A DNA stretch of 64,000 nucleotides from NCBI GenBank assembly GCA_965227255.1, contig CBDDFS010000002.1, positions 744,001-808,000 on the forward strand, in the 5' to 3' direction. A program made the translations under genes and the position numbers. The DNA is from CBDDFS01 sp965227255. Its GTDB lineage: Bacteria; Bacteroidota; Bacteroidia; Flavobacteriales_E; Vicingaceae. Shown in pieces: positions 24,001 to 31,043 of the stretch (position 1 is the first letter of the stretch; each line of letters begins with the position of its first letter). Below the pieces are notes generated by a model. It ran no database searches. It was not told the origin of the DNA and worked only from the letters and a program-made list of their open reading frames with translations.

Positions 24001-25777
24001 CCATTGAGCCTGACGAATTAAATTTTAAAATGTAGCCGTTTGTTCCAGAGACAATGAAACCTCCATCGGAGGTTAATTCAAGATCACGTGCATTTTCGTT
24101 GGCAATACTGTCCACTACCAAACTCCATACTACATTCCCGTCTCCATCCAGCTTCAGGATATATGCTCCACCATTACTTGTTCCAAATCCATAAGACCGT
24201 CCTGAAACCAGGTAGCCAGAATCTGATAAAGCTTTGATTTTTGAACTTTGGCCAAGATCGTTGCTCGTACTGCCATATGTACGGGACCAAATTGTATCTC
24301 CTTCTGAAGACACCTTTGACACGAATAAATCAGTGCCACCAGCTCCATGGGTGTTAGTGTTTCCACTAAAAGCAAAACTCCCATCTATAGATTTTGTAAT
24401 AGAATGTGGATAGTTATTTCCAGAAAGTTTATAAACTTTTTCAAATCTTCTTTGTATGCCACTACCGCATCCTGAAGAGCACCGATCCAACGATAAGATC
24501 CACACTGCACCTCTGTCTGTACCTCCATCATCGTCATGAGTGGCACAGGCGGCAATCTCAATCATTCCGTCGTTATTGAAATCTCCTAGATATGCGAGTC
24601 TCGAACCAAATCTGTCATCATTATCAAGTATACCATTAAAATTTCCCGTAGTATCAGAGATTTTAACATGTCCTCCTACCTTCCCATTAGTTTGTAAATA
24701 CATTATCCAAATAGCTCCTCGATCAGTTCCGCCGTCATTATCAAGAGTAGATGATACCATGATATCCTGAACCAAGTCTCCATTCAAATCACCAATTGCT
24801 CTAATGCTGTTTCCAATTCCATCTGAAGTATTAAGAGTTCCTGTGAAATTTCCTGCTGTATCACTAATTTTTTGATGACTCTGAACTTTTCCCACAGAAT
24901 CAAGAAAAAGAATCCAAACCGCTCCTTTATTGGTGCCACCATCATCATCATTCATTGCGCCAACAGCAATATCTTCATAACCATCATTGTTCAAATCTCC
25001 TATTCCGGTAGGACGACCGAACTTATCCGAATTGTCAAGAATACCTGTAAAATTTCCTGCCGTGTCACTGATTTTCTGCTCATTAATAACTTGACCAGAA
25101 GTATCCAAGAATAGTACATAGACGGCACCTCGGTCTGTACCTCCGTCATCATCATTATAACTACCTACAACAACGTCGGTGACGTTGTCCCCATTTAGGT
25201 CACCAATTACTCCAAGGTAGTTTCCAAATCTATCGTCATTGTCGAGAATGCCATTGAATCCACCTTGAGTGTCACTGATTTTTCTGTGCGAATGAACTGT
25301 TCCATCTTGATTCAGAGAAAGTATCCAAAAGGCACCTCGATCTGCACCTCCGTCATCGTCGTATTGGGTTCCAACCATTATCTCTAATCGGCCATCATTA
25401 TTTATATCTCCAATACTTTCAATTGCACTTCCAAATTCATCGCCATTATCCAAGACACCAGTAAACCCTCCTTGAGTATCCGAAATTTTCTGAAATGACT
25501 TGACTCTCCCATATATATCAAGAAAAATGATGTAAATCGCTCCTCGATTAATTCCTCCGTCATCATCTCGCCGTGCTCCAATAGCGATATCTCCAATCCC
25601 ATCACCATTTAAATCCCCCAGAGATGCGGGAACTCCAAAGCGATCATCATTTGATAGTGATCCTGAAAAATAGCCTCTAGTATCAGATATTTTGGAATGT
25701 GTTTTGACCTCCATACAAGTTTGCCCTGACATGTAGATAGGAAGAATTAGTGCGAAAAATAAAAGAGTCTTTGACAT
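20999..25777 (-). CDS. Giant T9SS type B surface protein with FG-GAP, PKD and Ig-like repeats
   Basis: 1592 residues from the ATG at 25777; a TTG at 25798 is in frame but would extend the signal peptide MSKTLLFFALILPIYMSGQ. Domains in order: six FG-GAP-like repeats of about 68 residues (KISDT...GDLNGD...DDDGGTDRGA, residues about 30-435); a region of delta-60-type propeller repeats (SDGGFIVSG, LKLDGDGNVVW; about 440-810); a PKD domain (about 850-940, WYFGDG...HPTHVYGSPGTYT); eight Ig-like repeats of about 69 residues starting D/S-LGPDT-x-x-C-x-GD; and a C-terminal gliding-associated type B sorting domain (VSIPNTITPNGDGSNDFW to TGTLTIIRE). The combination suggests a calcium-binding surface adhesin or motility-related filament like SprB. 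It is coupled to its SprF partner. Confidence 0.94.
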   Translation of the reverse strand: MSKTLLFFALILPIYMSGQTCMEVKTHSKISDTRGYFSGSLSNDDRFGVPASLGDLNGDGIGDIAIGARRDDDGGINRGAIYIIFLDIYGRVKSFQKISDTQGGFTGVLDNGDEFGSAIESIGDINNDGRLEIMVGTQYDDDGGADRGAFWILSLNQDGTVHSHRKISDTQGGFNGILDNDDRFGNYLGVIGDLNGDNVTDVVVGSYNDDDGGTDRGAVYVLFLDTSGQVINEQKISDTAGNFTGILDNSDKFGRPTGIGDLNNDGYEDIAVGAMNDDDGGTNKGAVWILFLDSVGKVQSHQKISDTAGNFTGTLNTSDGIGNSIRAIGDLNGDLVQDIMVSSTLDNDGGTDRGAIWIMYLQTNGKVGGHVKISDTTGNFNGILDNDDRFGSRLAYLGDFNNDGMIEIAACATHDDDGGTDRGAVWILSLDRCSSGCGSGIQRRFEKVYKLSGNNYPHSITKSIDGSFAFSGNTNTHGAGGTDLFVSKVSSEGDTIWSRTYGSTSNDLGQSSKIKALSDSGYLVSGRSYGFGTSNGGAYILKLDGDGNVVWSLVVDSIANENARDLELTSDGGFIVSGTNGYILKFNSSGSMEWNRYFSGGGNMHMTSVIEIEEKREYLITGQSTGYGTGGRSGYFIYLDSNGTKLWERYYDRAYQQSFLSAARTDDKGFIIGGYDQITNGNNRLFTMKIDSAGKYIWSRKYDHNSQSGRVIHILKDKNEGFVVTGFLNYSGGMYNMIMKIDDYGNPMWSKMHKGNSNSITESYWGESLLQTDDGGYMFVNYGTNLNGPSNTGADPYIIKLNNCGEGACNGNDISFATKESELSTSDPTSSVQSWGTPTLVTTEVDTIVFTEETICEFDPSCQLVALFTSDTVCAGDTTNFTDLSYDSLANVTGWKWYFGDGNTNFTDQHPTHVYGSPGTYTTRLVVFNDDTTYCSDTIDLFVSVLSVPSPNLGPDTSHCYGDIITLNPGSGFYITTWSDSSSFSTLNVDTSGKYWVNQANIACSATDTILLQFDLPPIFSIGPDSTICEGDSFLLSANISNSSYLWSDSSTSGSIYVSTQGIHWLRVDSGSCTSYDSIQLTVLSFPTFDLGSDTTICEGDSIYLLGSTSNYNHLWYGGSVDTILKVDSNDVYWLSASNGPCVSSDTIQVNMDFRPVFSLGNDSILCQGDTLRLSTGLTSPNSFSWNTGSTMSNILVDSSDNYHVTVTNGVCLEFDSIEVLFDDSLTLDLGPDTVLCEGILYQLDASSQGATYIWNDSSNLPIKVVSISGEYWVVVSSANGGCWAYDTISIIYDTLPRIDLGVDTFLCSGDSIRLNALWSNSSYQWHNGETSSSINTNTSGLKWVQVTNGKCLTSDSVWIGIVEYPFVDLDSIYELCYGDTLELLIDSTFNQYLWSNADSSFYTTYRDSGINWVQTSNYKCSVTDTFFLTLLELPESSLKSNYEICDIGYVDVDAGNSGASFLWSDGFKNKVNRISDTGKVYVEITLQNGCSLLDSTIVSYCEFEVSIPNTITPNGDGSNDFWVLDGIEFYPDNTVQIFNRNGQLLYESHGYKNDWNGTWEGKELPATVYFFVVDLGPGKDKLTGTLTIIRE
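21275..22935 (-). repeat. Eight Ig-like repeat units encoded in the giant T9SS protein
   Basis: Eight units of about 205-210 bp, each coding for a variant of LGPDT-x-x-C-x-GD-x-x-x-L followed by a WS/WN core and a C-x-x-x-D end. Unit starts include LGPDTSHCYGD, IGPDSTICEGD, LGSDTTICEGD, LGNDSILCQGD, LGPDTVLCEG, LGVDTFLCSGD and two degenerate C-terminal units. DNA identity between units is only moderate, so the array is old rather than recently amplified. Confidence 0.85.
24470..25693 (-). repeat. Six FG-GAP-like repeat units encoded in the giant T9SS protein
   Basis: Six consecutive units of about 205 bp, each with KISDT-x-G-x-F-x-G-x-L-x-x-x-D-x-FG, GDLNGDG and DDDGGTDRGAVWIL. The Asp-rich loops (D-x-NGD, DDDGG) are typical Ca2+-binding loops of integrin-alpha-type propeller blades. 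Units are similar enough in DNA to recombine with one another. Confidence 0.85.
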
Positions 25778-25798
25778 TAATTTCTGAGCTATTTGCAA

Positions 25799-26290
25799 GT
25801 AAATATCCTAAAATAAGATTTGCTAACGCTAATGCCTATGAATTAATCTTTGCGAATACTACATCATCAAAACATCATGGAATTTGTATACGATTATACC
25901 TGTTCAATAATCTTACAACATATTATTGTCCATTTTATACTCGTATATGACTAACTGATAAATTCCGCCTCGGGGTCATTGTCTAACCCCGATTGGCTCT
26001 TATTACAACCATCCTGGTACAATGTATTTTTAGAAACCAATTATGTGTTATTTGCTAGAGGAAAAGAAAATACTAAAAAGCACTTCATTTACTATGTTCG
26101 CTGACCTAAGCCAAACCTGGAGTTAGGCATTAATATTAGAGGGATTCAGGCTTCAAAGACATGAAAATGTATATAACTACTATAAATAGCTGTTAATACA
26201 TCCTATTTAGAGAAGCAGCTTTTATATTTTCTATGAACAAGGATTAAGCCGAAATGGGCACAAAATAGGACACTAAATAGGACACCATGA
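25799..26290. other. Gene-poor AT-rich gap left of tRNA-Ala
   Basis: About 500 bases with no convincing gene on either strand. I see a short hairpin around 25968-25992 (TCGGGGT...ACCCCGA) and two adjacent copies of a 12-mer at 26263-26286 (AAATAGGACACT, AAATAGGACACC). The giant T9SS gene's promoter must lie in the left part, but no clean TAnnTTTG box is visible on the minus strand. It may be decayed sequence next to a tRNA, a common integration site; I find no integrase remnant. Confidence 0.4.
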
Positions 26291-26291
26291 C

Positions 26292-26326
26292 AAAAAGAAA
26301 AGGCCTACAATTTCTTGTAAGCCTTT
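26292..26326 (-). terminator. Intrinsic terminator downstream of tRNA-Ala
   Basis: Read on the minus strand, AAAGGCTTACAA (26326-26315) pairs with TTGTAGGCCTTT (26310-26299) in 11 of 12 positions around a four-base loop, followed by TCTTTTT. It lies 12 bp beyond the 3' end of the tRNA gene. Confidence 0.85.
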
Positions 26327-26337
26327 ATTTATTATTG

Positions 26338-26412
<75 letters not shown>

Positions 26413-26454
26413 TGATGTATCTGCTTTACAGCAGGGCGCAAAAGTATTAAAAAT

Positions 26455-26462
26455 TACATTTG
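26455..26462 (+). promoter_or_regulatory. Bacteroidota -7 box (TACATTTG) upstream of the SGNH-like membrane protein gene
   Basis: TACATTTG fits TAnnTTTG and ends 20 bases before the ATG at 26483. It points away from the divergent tRNA gene. No clear -33 TTG. Confidence 0.55.
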
Positions 26463-26482
26463 TCGATCATCTATTTAAAGAG

Positions 26483-27760
26483 ATGTCTCATATTTTTTCC
26501 AATAGATATTCATTCCGCAAGAATAAAAAGGCCTATGTGATCCTTGGATTTACGCTTGCGTCTTATCTGATGATCCATTTTTTTAGAACCGAAGGACTTT
26601 TTGATCCCGAATGGCGCAAGATTCCCATGCATATCTGTCGAAACCTTTCCTTAACTGGAATCTTGATTTTTATTATTCACGTCATTAAAAAAGGTAATTG
26701 GTTTTCTTCACTTGTGCAGAGCCTTTGTTCTACACTTATATTACTCATAGTAGCAGATATGATTTTTTTATTCATGTTGCACCCTCCTTCCTTTTCAACT
26801 TTATCGTCGGGTCAATCGTCTGAAGTTCAGACAAGTGGTTCGGAACCATCATTTAGTTACAAACAACTTCCATACAGCACAAACATGGAAGAGATCAACC
26901 TCGGTTTTAGAAACAGGACAAGGGACACGATCTTCTCGGCCGTTAATATCAATGGCGCAGAAGAGGAGGTTTATTACATTTTTGACAACTATGGCAGGCG
27001 AATAGATCGAAACTCTACCGGAAATTCAAATTCAAAATATGCCATTTTCATGGGATGTTCTGTTACACTCGGACAACATGTCAATGAGTCAAGGACCTTG
27101 CCGGCGTTTTTTGAAAAAATGAATCCGGATTTCAAAAGCTATAATTATGGAATTTCGGCCAGTGGCCCAAATCAATATCTGGCCTTGCTTCAGGAATCAA
27201 ATCTCATGGACCAGATCTCTGAAGAGCAGGGTGTCTTTATTTATCCTTTTTTCGAATTTCATGTTAATCGTGCTATATCTGATTATGAGGCCTTCAAATG
27301 GAATCATATGACTCCGTATTTTAAGCTTGAAAATGATGAACTAAAGAGAGATGGAAGTTTTGACACGGGAAGAAGAATTCTATCCTGGATCTTCAACATT
27401 CTATCGGAAAGTTATTTTGTGGAATACATCAACTTTAATTATCCGGCATCGCTAAGTCCTTTGCACTATGATTATACCACAAGAGTCATTTTAGAAATGA
27501 AAAAGGAATACATGAGGGCATCGGGGAATGAAAATTTCTTCGTTTTTCTGATGCCGGGATTTGAAACGAATATCATACCTTATCTTGAGGAATACGAGAT
27601 CTCCTACATCAATGAATTGGAGTCAATTGAAGAGTACTTTGGAACTGATTATTCGATTCCAATAGACCAACATCCTACTTCAAAATTTTATAAGCAAATG
27701 GCTGATTCTCTGACTTCAAAGTTGGTCAAAGAGGGGCTTATTGAACAGAAATTGAATTGA
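26483..27760 (+). CDS. Membrane-anchored SGNH/GDSL-hydrolase-like protein
   Basis: 425 residues. Three hydrophobic segments (about 19-36, 48-66 and 74-98) anchor a C-terminal domain from about 170. That domain begins with IFMGCSVTLGQHVNES, where the Ser after GC occupies the nucleophile position of SGNH block I (G-C/D-S-x-T). It continues with NYGISASGPNQYL (block II/III-like Gly and Asn) and ends with DQHPTSKFYKQMADSL, with Asp and His spaced as the catalytic D-x-x-H of block V. Such proteins often modify exopolysaccharide or cell-wall glycans by esterase or acetyltransferase chemistry. Neighbours (fructosamine kinase, wecB) are compatible with sugar metabolism but not specific. Function inferred from motifs. 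Confidence 0.72.
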   Translation: MSHIFSNRYSFRKNKKAYVILGFTLASYLMIHFFRTEGLFDPEWRKIPMHICRNLSLTGILIFIIHVIKKGNWFSSLVQSLCSTLILLIVADMIFLFMLHPPSFSTLSSGQSSEVQTSGSEPSFSYKQLPYSTNMEEINLGFRNRTRDTIFSAVNINGAEEEVYYIFDNYGRRIDRNSTGNSNSKYAIFMGCSVTLGQHVNESRTLPAFFEKMNPDFKSYNYGISASGPNQYLALLQESNLMDQISEEQGVFIYPFFEFHVNRAISDYEAFKWNHMTPYFKLENDELKRDGSFDTGRRILSWIFNILSESYFVEYINFNYPASLSPLHYDYTTRVILEMKKEYMRASGNENFFVFLMPGFETNIIPYLEEYEISYINELESIEEYFGTDYSIPIDQHPTSKFYKQMADSLTSKLVKEGLIEQKLN

Positions 27761-27784
27761 AAACCAGGCTTGAAATATTAAGCT

Positions 27785-28663
27785 ATGCTTGAAGAGGCAT
27801 TCATAAAAAAACTGGAAGATGAATTTTCCAGCAATAACTTACCTCTCCAAATTGAGTCATCTCAGCCAAAAAGTGGAGGTTCAATCAATGATGCCTTTGA
27901 ATTAAAGACGAGCAACGGCCAATACCTTCTAAAAGTTAACCATGCCTCCAGATATCCAGGCATGTTTGAGAAGGAAGTCAATGGACTGATATTATTGAGA
28001 CATTCCGAGAGCATTGATATACCAAGACCATTATTTACCGGAATAATCGAAGACAGATCTTTTATAGTAATGGAATTGATCAAGCCTTCAGGACAATCTA
28101 AGGAATTCTGGAAAATGTTTGGTCAAGGATTGGCCAGAATGCATCAAATCTCACATGATCTTTTTGGATTCTATGAGGACAATTACATTGGTTCTTTAGA
28201 GCAATCAAATCTTCAGCATGAAACATGGGCAGAATTCTTTATTCAGGAAAGGTTAGAACCCCTTTTGATGAAGGCAAGAGACCTGGGTGAAATGGATTCT
28301 GAAAGTGTGAGACGCTTTGACAAATTATTTCATTCTATTGATTCATTCTTTCCGGTAGAAAAACCATCTCTTCTTCACGGTGACCTATGGAGTGGGAATT
28401 ACATGTCGAACGAGAAGGGTGAACCTGTCATCTTTGACCCGGCTGTATATTACGGCCATCGAGAAATGGATATAGCCATGAGTAGATTATTTGGAGGATT
28501 TTCGACCGAGTTTTATTCGTCCTATAACGATTCATTTCCATTGGAAAAAGCCTGGGAAGAAAGACTTGAGATATGCAACCTCTATCCTCTCCTTGTTCAT
28601 GTTATACTGTTTGGAGGTGGATATGCCGGGAGTGTGAAGCAAACGCTGAGGCGCTACGCATGA
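27785..28663 (+). CDS. Fructosamine kinase family protein
   Basis: 292 residues, close to family length. Phosphorylates ketosamines (glycated amines) so that they break down, a protein-deglycation or sugar-salvage role in the cytoplasm. Motifs are the glycine loop KSGGSINDAF, the ATP-binding Lys in YLLKVNHAS, the catalytic loop LLHGDLWSGNYM (Asp) and the metal-binding FDPAVYYGHREMDIAMSRLFGGF. It lies 24 bp after the SGNH-like gene, probably in one operon. Its stop codon falls within the first unit of a 7-bp-period array. Confidence 0.93.
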   Translation: MLEEAFIKKLEDEFSSNNLPLQIESSQPKSGGSINDAFELKTSNGQYLLKVNHASRYPGMFEKEVNGLILLRHSESIDIPRPLFTGIIEDRSFIVMELIKPSGQSKEFWKMFGQGLARMHQISHDLFGFYEDNYIGSLEQSNLQHETWAEFFIQERLEPLLMKARDLGEMDSESVRRFDKLFHSIDSFFPVEKPSLLHGDLWSGNYMSNEKGEPVIFDPAVYYGHREMDIAMSRLFGGFSTEFYSSYNDSFPLEKAWEERLEICNLYPLLVHVILFGGGYAGSVKQTLRRYA

Positions 28664-28700
28664 TCTATGACATATGACATATGAGTTATGACTTATGATT
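28659..28700. repeat. 7-bp-period tandem array (TATGACT type) at the end of the fructosamine kinase gene
   Basis: Six in-phase heptads: CATGATC, TATGACA, TATGACA, TATGAGT, TATGACT, TATGATT. The fructosamine kinase stop codon (28661-28663) is in the first unit. Bases 28681-28701 repeat the minus strand of 4669-4689 exactly. Confidence 0.85.
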
Positions 28701-28759
28701 TGTGGTATTCAAATAGACTTATGGACTATAGCCTTATTCACTGTATGAATTTCTGTCAA

Positions 28760-28783
28760 CAGTCGGCAGTCGACTGACGACTA
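28760..28783. repeat. Quasi-palindrome built of 7-mers upstream of wecB
   Basis: CAGTCGG, CAGTCGA, CTGACGA and CTA run in a 7-bp period. At the same time 28761-28782 is a 22-bp inverted repeat with 10 of 11 pairs matched, centred on TCGA. It ends 7 bp before the TACATTTG box of wecB, where a -33 element or operator would be. Confidence 0.6.
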
Positions 28784-28789
28784 ATTCTC

Positions 28790-28797
28790 TACATTTG
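28790..28797 (+). promoter_or_regulatory. Bacteroidota -7 box (TACATTTG) of wecB
   Basis: TACATTTG ends 5 bases before the ATG at 28803, the same spacing as at the aldehyde dehydrogenase gene, so a very short or absent leader is expected. Confidence 0.6.
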
Positions 28798-28802
28798 CGA
28801 CC

Positions 28803-29903
28803 ATGAGCTACAAGATTATTTCTGTTGTAGGAGCCAGACCTAACTTTATAAAAGTCGCACCCATTCATAAGGCTTTTGAGAAGTACCCTGAAGTGGAACA
28901 TATCGTTTGTCATACTGGTCAGCACTTTGATTCAAGAATGTCGGATATATTCTTCAAGGAACTGGGACTTCCTGAACCTTCTTACAACCTTGAAGTAAGC
29001 GGAGGAAGTCATGCCCAACAGACCGCCCGCATCATGATGGCATTTGAAGAAGTAGTGAATGAAGTTCAGCCCGATCTTGTTCTTGTTGTTGGTGACGTAA
29101 ATTCAACGCTGGCTTGCTCTCTTGTAGCTTCTAAGCTTCACATCAAGGTGGTTCACGTTGAAGCCGGCCTGCGTTCTTTCGATAGAACAATGCCTGAGGA
29201 AATAAACAGAATGGTTACGGATTCCATCTCCGAAATGTTATTTGTTACGGAACAGAGTGGGATTGACAATTTAAAGAATGAAGGGAAGAAAGATGAAGAG
29301 GTTTTCTTCACAGGTAATGTGATGATCGACAGCCTGGTTCGGTTGCAGCCGAAATTCGATGAATCTAAAATTCTCGGTGATATTGGTGTCGAAGAAGGAA
29401 ATTATGTTCTATGCACTTTTCATCGTCCGGCCAATGTCGATTCGAAGGAATATCTGGAAGAACTTCAGGAAGTACTCAATGAGATTTCGCAGAAATGCAA
29501 AGTCGTTTTTCCAATTCATCCAAGAACAAAACACAATTTAAAGACCTGGGGTCTGGATAAAGGTTTCTCTTCAAATGTTCTGGTTTCTGACCCCATTGGA
29601 TACATAGATTTCCTTGCCTTAACAAGTAAGGCCAGACTCATAGTTACCGATAGCGGTGGAATTCAGGAAGAATCAACATTCCTGGGTATTCAGTGTATCA
29701 CGGTTCGCGACAATACAGAACGTCCCGTGACAGTGGATGTGGGAACTAATCAATTGATCGGAAGAAATCTTGTCAAGGTAAAGGAGGCTTCCTTAAAGGT
29801 ATTGAATGGAGAGATCAAGCACGGTCAAATTCCCGAATTATGGGATGGCAAGGCAGCAGAGCGAATTGCAGAGATCATTGTGAGATCTTTTCAGGTAAGC
29901 TGA
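28803..29903 (+). CDS. wecB: UDP-N-acetylglucosamine 2-epimerase (non-hydrolysing)
   Basis: 366 residues. Interconverts UDP-GlcNAc and UDP-ManNAc for polysaccharide or glycan synthesis in the cytoplasm. Family landmarks are VVGARPNFIKVAP at the N-terminus, CHTGQHFD, VVGDVNSTLA, HVEAGLRSFDRTMPEEINR, FHRPANVDS, PIHPRT, DSGGIQEES and a final RDNTERPVT. All active-site segments are present and length is normal. The gene stands alone behind its own promoter, with no other mannosaminuronate or capsule gene close by. Its 3' end overlaps that of the convergent meaB by 13 bp. Confidence 0.95.
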   Translation: MSYKIISVVGARPNFIKVAPIHKAFEKYPEVEHIVCHTGQHFDSRMSDIFFKELGLPEPSYNLEVSGGSHAQQTARIMMAFEEVVNEVQPDLVLVVGDVNSTLACSLVASKLHIKVVHVEAGLRSFDRTMPEEINRMVTDSISEMLFVTEQSGIDNLKNEGKKDEEVFFTGNVMIDSLVRLQPKFDESKILGDIGVEEGNYVLCTFHRPANVDSKEYLEELQEVLNEISQKCKVVFPIHPRTKHNLKTWGLDKGFSSNVLVSDPIGYIDFLALTSKARLIVTDSGGIQEESTFLGIQCITVRDNTERPVTVDVGTNQLIGRNLVKVKEASLKVLNGEIKHGQIPELWDGKAAERIAEIIVRSFQVS

Positions 29904-30868
29904 TCAACGAAAATCCTCGAGGCTTTTCTGGCACTCACCTCCATTTTCTGAACTTTCGACATTAAATCCATGAATTCCTGGTTACTTGAAATATCGTGGA
30001 ATTTCCTCAATAATCTTCCTTCTATATCGTGTCGAAGCCATAGTTTCAATTGCTCTGTTCTGTTTAAAAACCAGTATCCATTGTCCTTAGTAAACTTTTC
30101 GTAATCACAGATTATTTGCCACGATTTGTCTATATTGAATCCTTCCGTCGAAGAACACGTCTCAACACTGGTTATCCATTTTGAATCAACCGGAGGAAAT
30201 AAATGCAACGCTGAAGAATAAGCCGCTTTTGCCTCATTGGCCCGCTTCAAATTATCGCCGTCGGCCTTATTAATAAAGATAGCATCAGCCAATTCAACAA
30301 TACCTCTCTTTATTCCCTGTAATTCATCTCCGGCTCCCGGAAGCATTAAAAGCATGAAGAAATCCACCAGGTCCTTTACTTTCGTTTCCGATTGACCAAC
30401 GCCAACCGTCTCTACTATTATCACATCGTAGCCGGCTGCTTCGCAAAGCTGTATCACTTCCCTGCTTGCGACTCCGACTCCGCCAAGTGTGCCAGAGCTT
30501 GGACTAGGTCGAATGAAAGCATTTTCATTTGCAGATAAAGTCATCATTCGGGTTTTATCCCCAAGGATACTGCCTTTGCTTTTTCCACTACTCGGATCTA
30601 CGGCCAGAACAGCAACTTTTTTATTCTTTTCTTCAATTAAATACTGACCAAAAGCCTCAATAAAAGTGCTTTTGCCTACACCTGGTACACCTGTGATTCC
30701 AATTCGCAGAGATTTACCGGAATGAGGTAAACATTTTTCCAGAATGATCTCGGCGATCTCCTGATGCTCCTGTTTTTTGCTTTCGCACAAGGTAATTGAA
30801 CGGGCAAGTGCCTGGGTGTTTCCTTTAAGCAGATTTTCGAATAATGAAGATGCTTCGTTTTTTAACAA
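29891..30868 (-). CDS. meaB: Methylmalonyl-CoA mutase-associated GTPase MeaB (ArgK family)
   Basis: 325 residues. G3E-family GTPase that loads and protects the adenosylcobalamin cofactor of methylmalonyl-CoA mutase. Walker A GVPGVGKST, the Mg-binding Asp in VDPSSGKSKGSILGDKTRM, Walker B-like ETVGVGQSE, and NKADGDN as the G4 motif are all present. The likely start is the TTG at 30868, since the frame contains no ATG between it and an upstream stop. The mutase genes are not in the window. A TATATTTG box lies 46 bp upstream. Confidence 0.94.
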   Translation of the reverse strand: MLKNEASSLFENLLKGNTQALARSITLCESKKQEHQEIAEIILEKCLPHSGKSLRIGITGVPGVGKSTFIEAFGQYLIEEKNKKVAVLAVDPSSGKSKGSILGDKTRMMTLSANENAFIRPSPSSGTLGGVGVASREVIQLCEAAGYDVIIVETVGVGQSETKVKDLVDFFMLLMLPGAGDELQGIKRGIVELADAIFINKADGDNLKRANEAKAAYSSALHLFPPVDSKWITSVETCSSTEGFNIDKSWQIICDYEKFTKDNGYWFLNRTEQLKLWLRHDIEGRLLRKFHDISSNQEFMDLMSKVQKMEVSARKASRIFVDQLT

Positions 30869-30913
30869 ATCAAGGCCGCGAATTGTATAGAGGAGATAAC
30901 ATTAATTAACACC

Positions 30914-30921
30914 CAAATATA
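30914..30921 (-). promoter_or_regulatory. Bacteroidota -7 box (TATATTTG) of meaB
   Basis: TATATTTG on the minus strand matches TAnnTTTG and leaves a leader of about 40 bases before the TTG start at 30868. Confidence 0.5.
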
Positions 30922-31024
30922 AATGATTCCTTCATTTTCAATTACTTTTGCTCGCCTTTTGGTTTCCGTTTATCAACACTTGGGACCGATTGTGTAAAAT
31001 GCAATCAAATTGAGCCGAAGCGCG

Positions 31025-31032
31025 TAATTTTG
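31025..31032 (+). promoter_or_regulatory. Bacteroidota -7 box (TAATTTTG) of the RND efflux operon
   Basis: TAATTTTG fits TAnnTTTG and ends 11 bases before the ATG at 31044, giving a very short leader. No convincing -33 box. Confidence 0.5.
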
Positions 31033-31043
31033 CACGACTTATT

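Noticed and set aside
26263..26286. Tandem 12-mer as an attachment site of an integrated element
   Set aside because: No copy of the tRNA 3' end and no integrase or phage-like gene is present nearby, so an att site cannot be claimed.
28734..28925. Minus-strand frame covering the wecB promoter and start
   Set aside because: It is antisense to the conserved wecB N-terminus and covers the promoter; no protein features.
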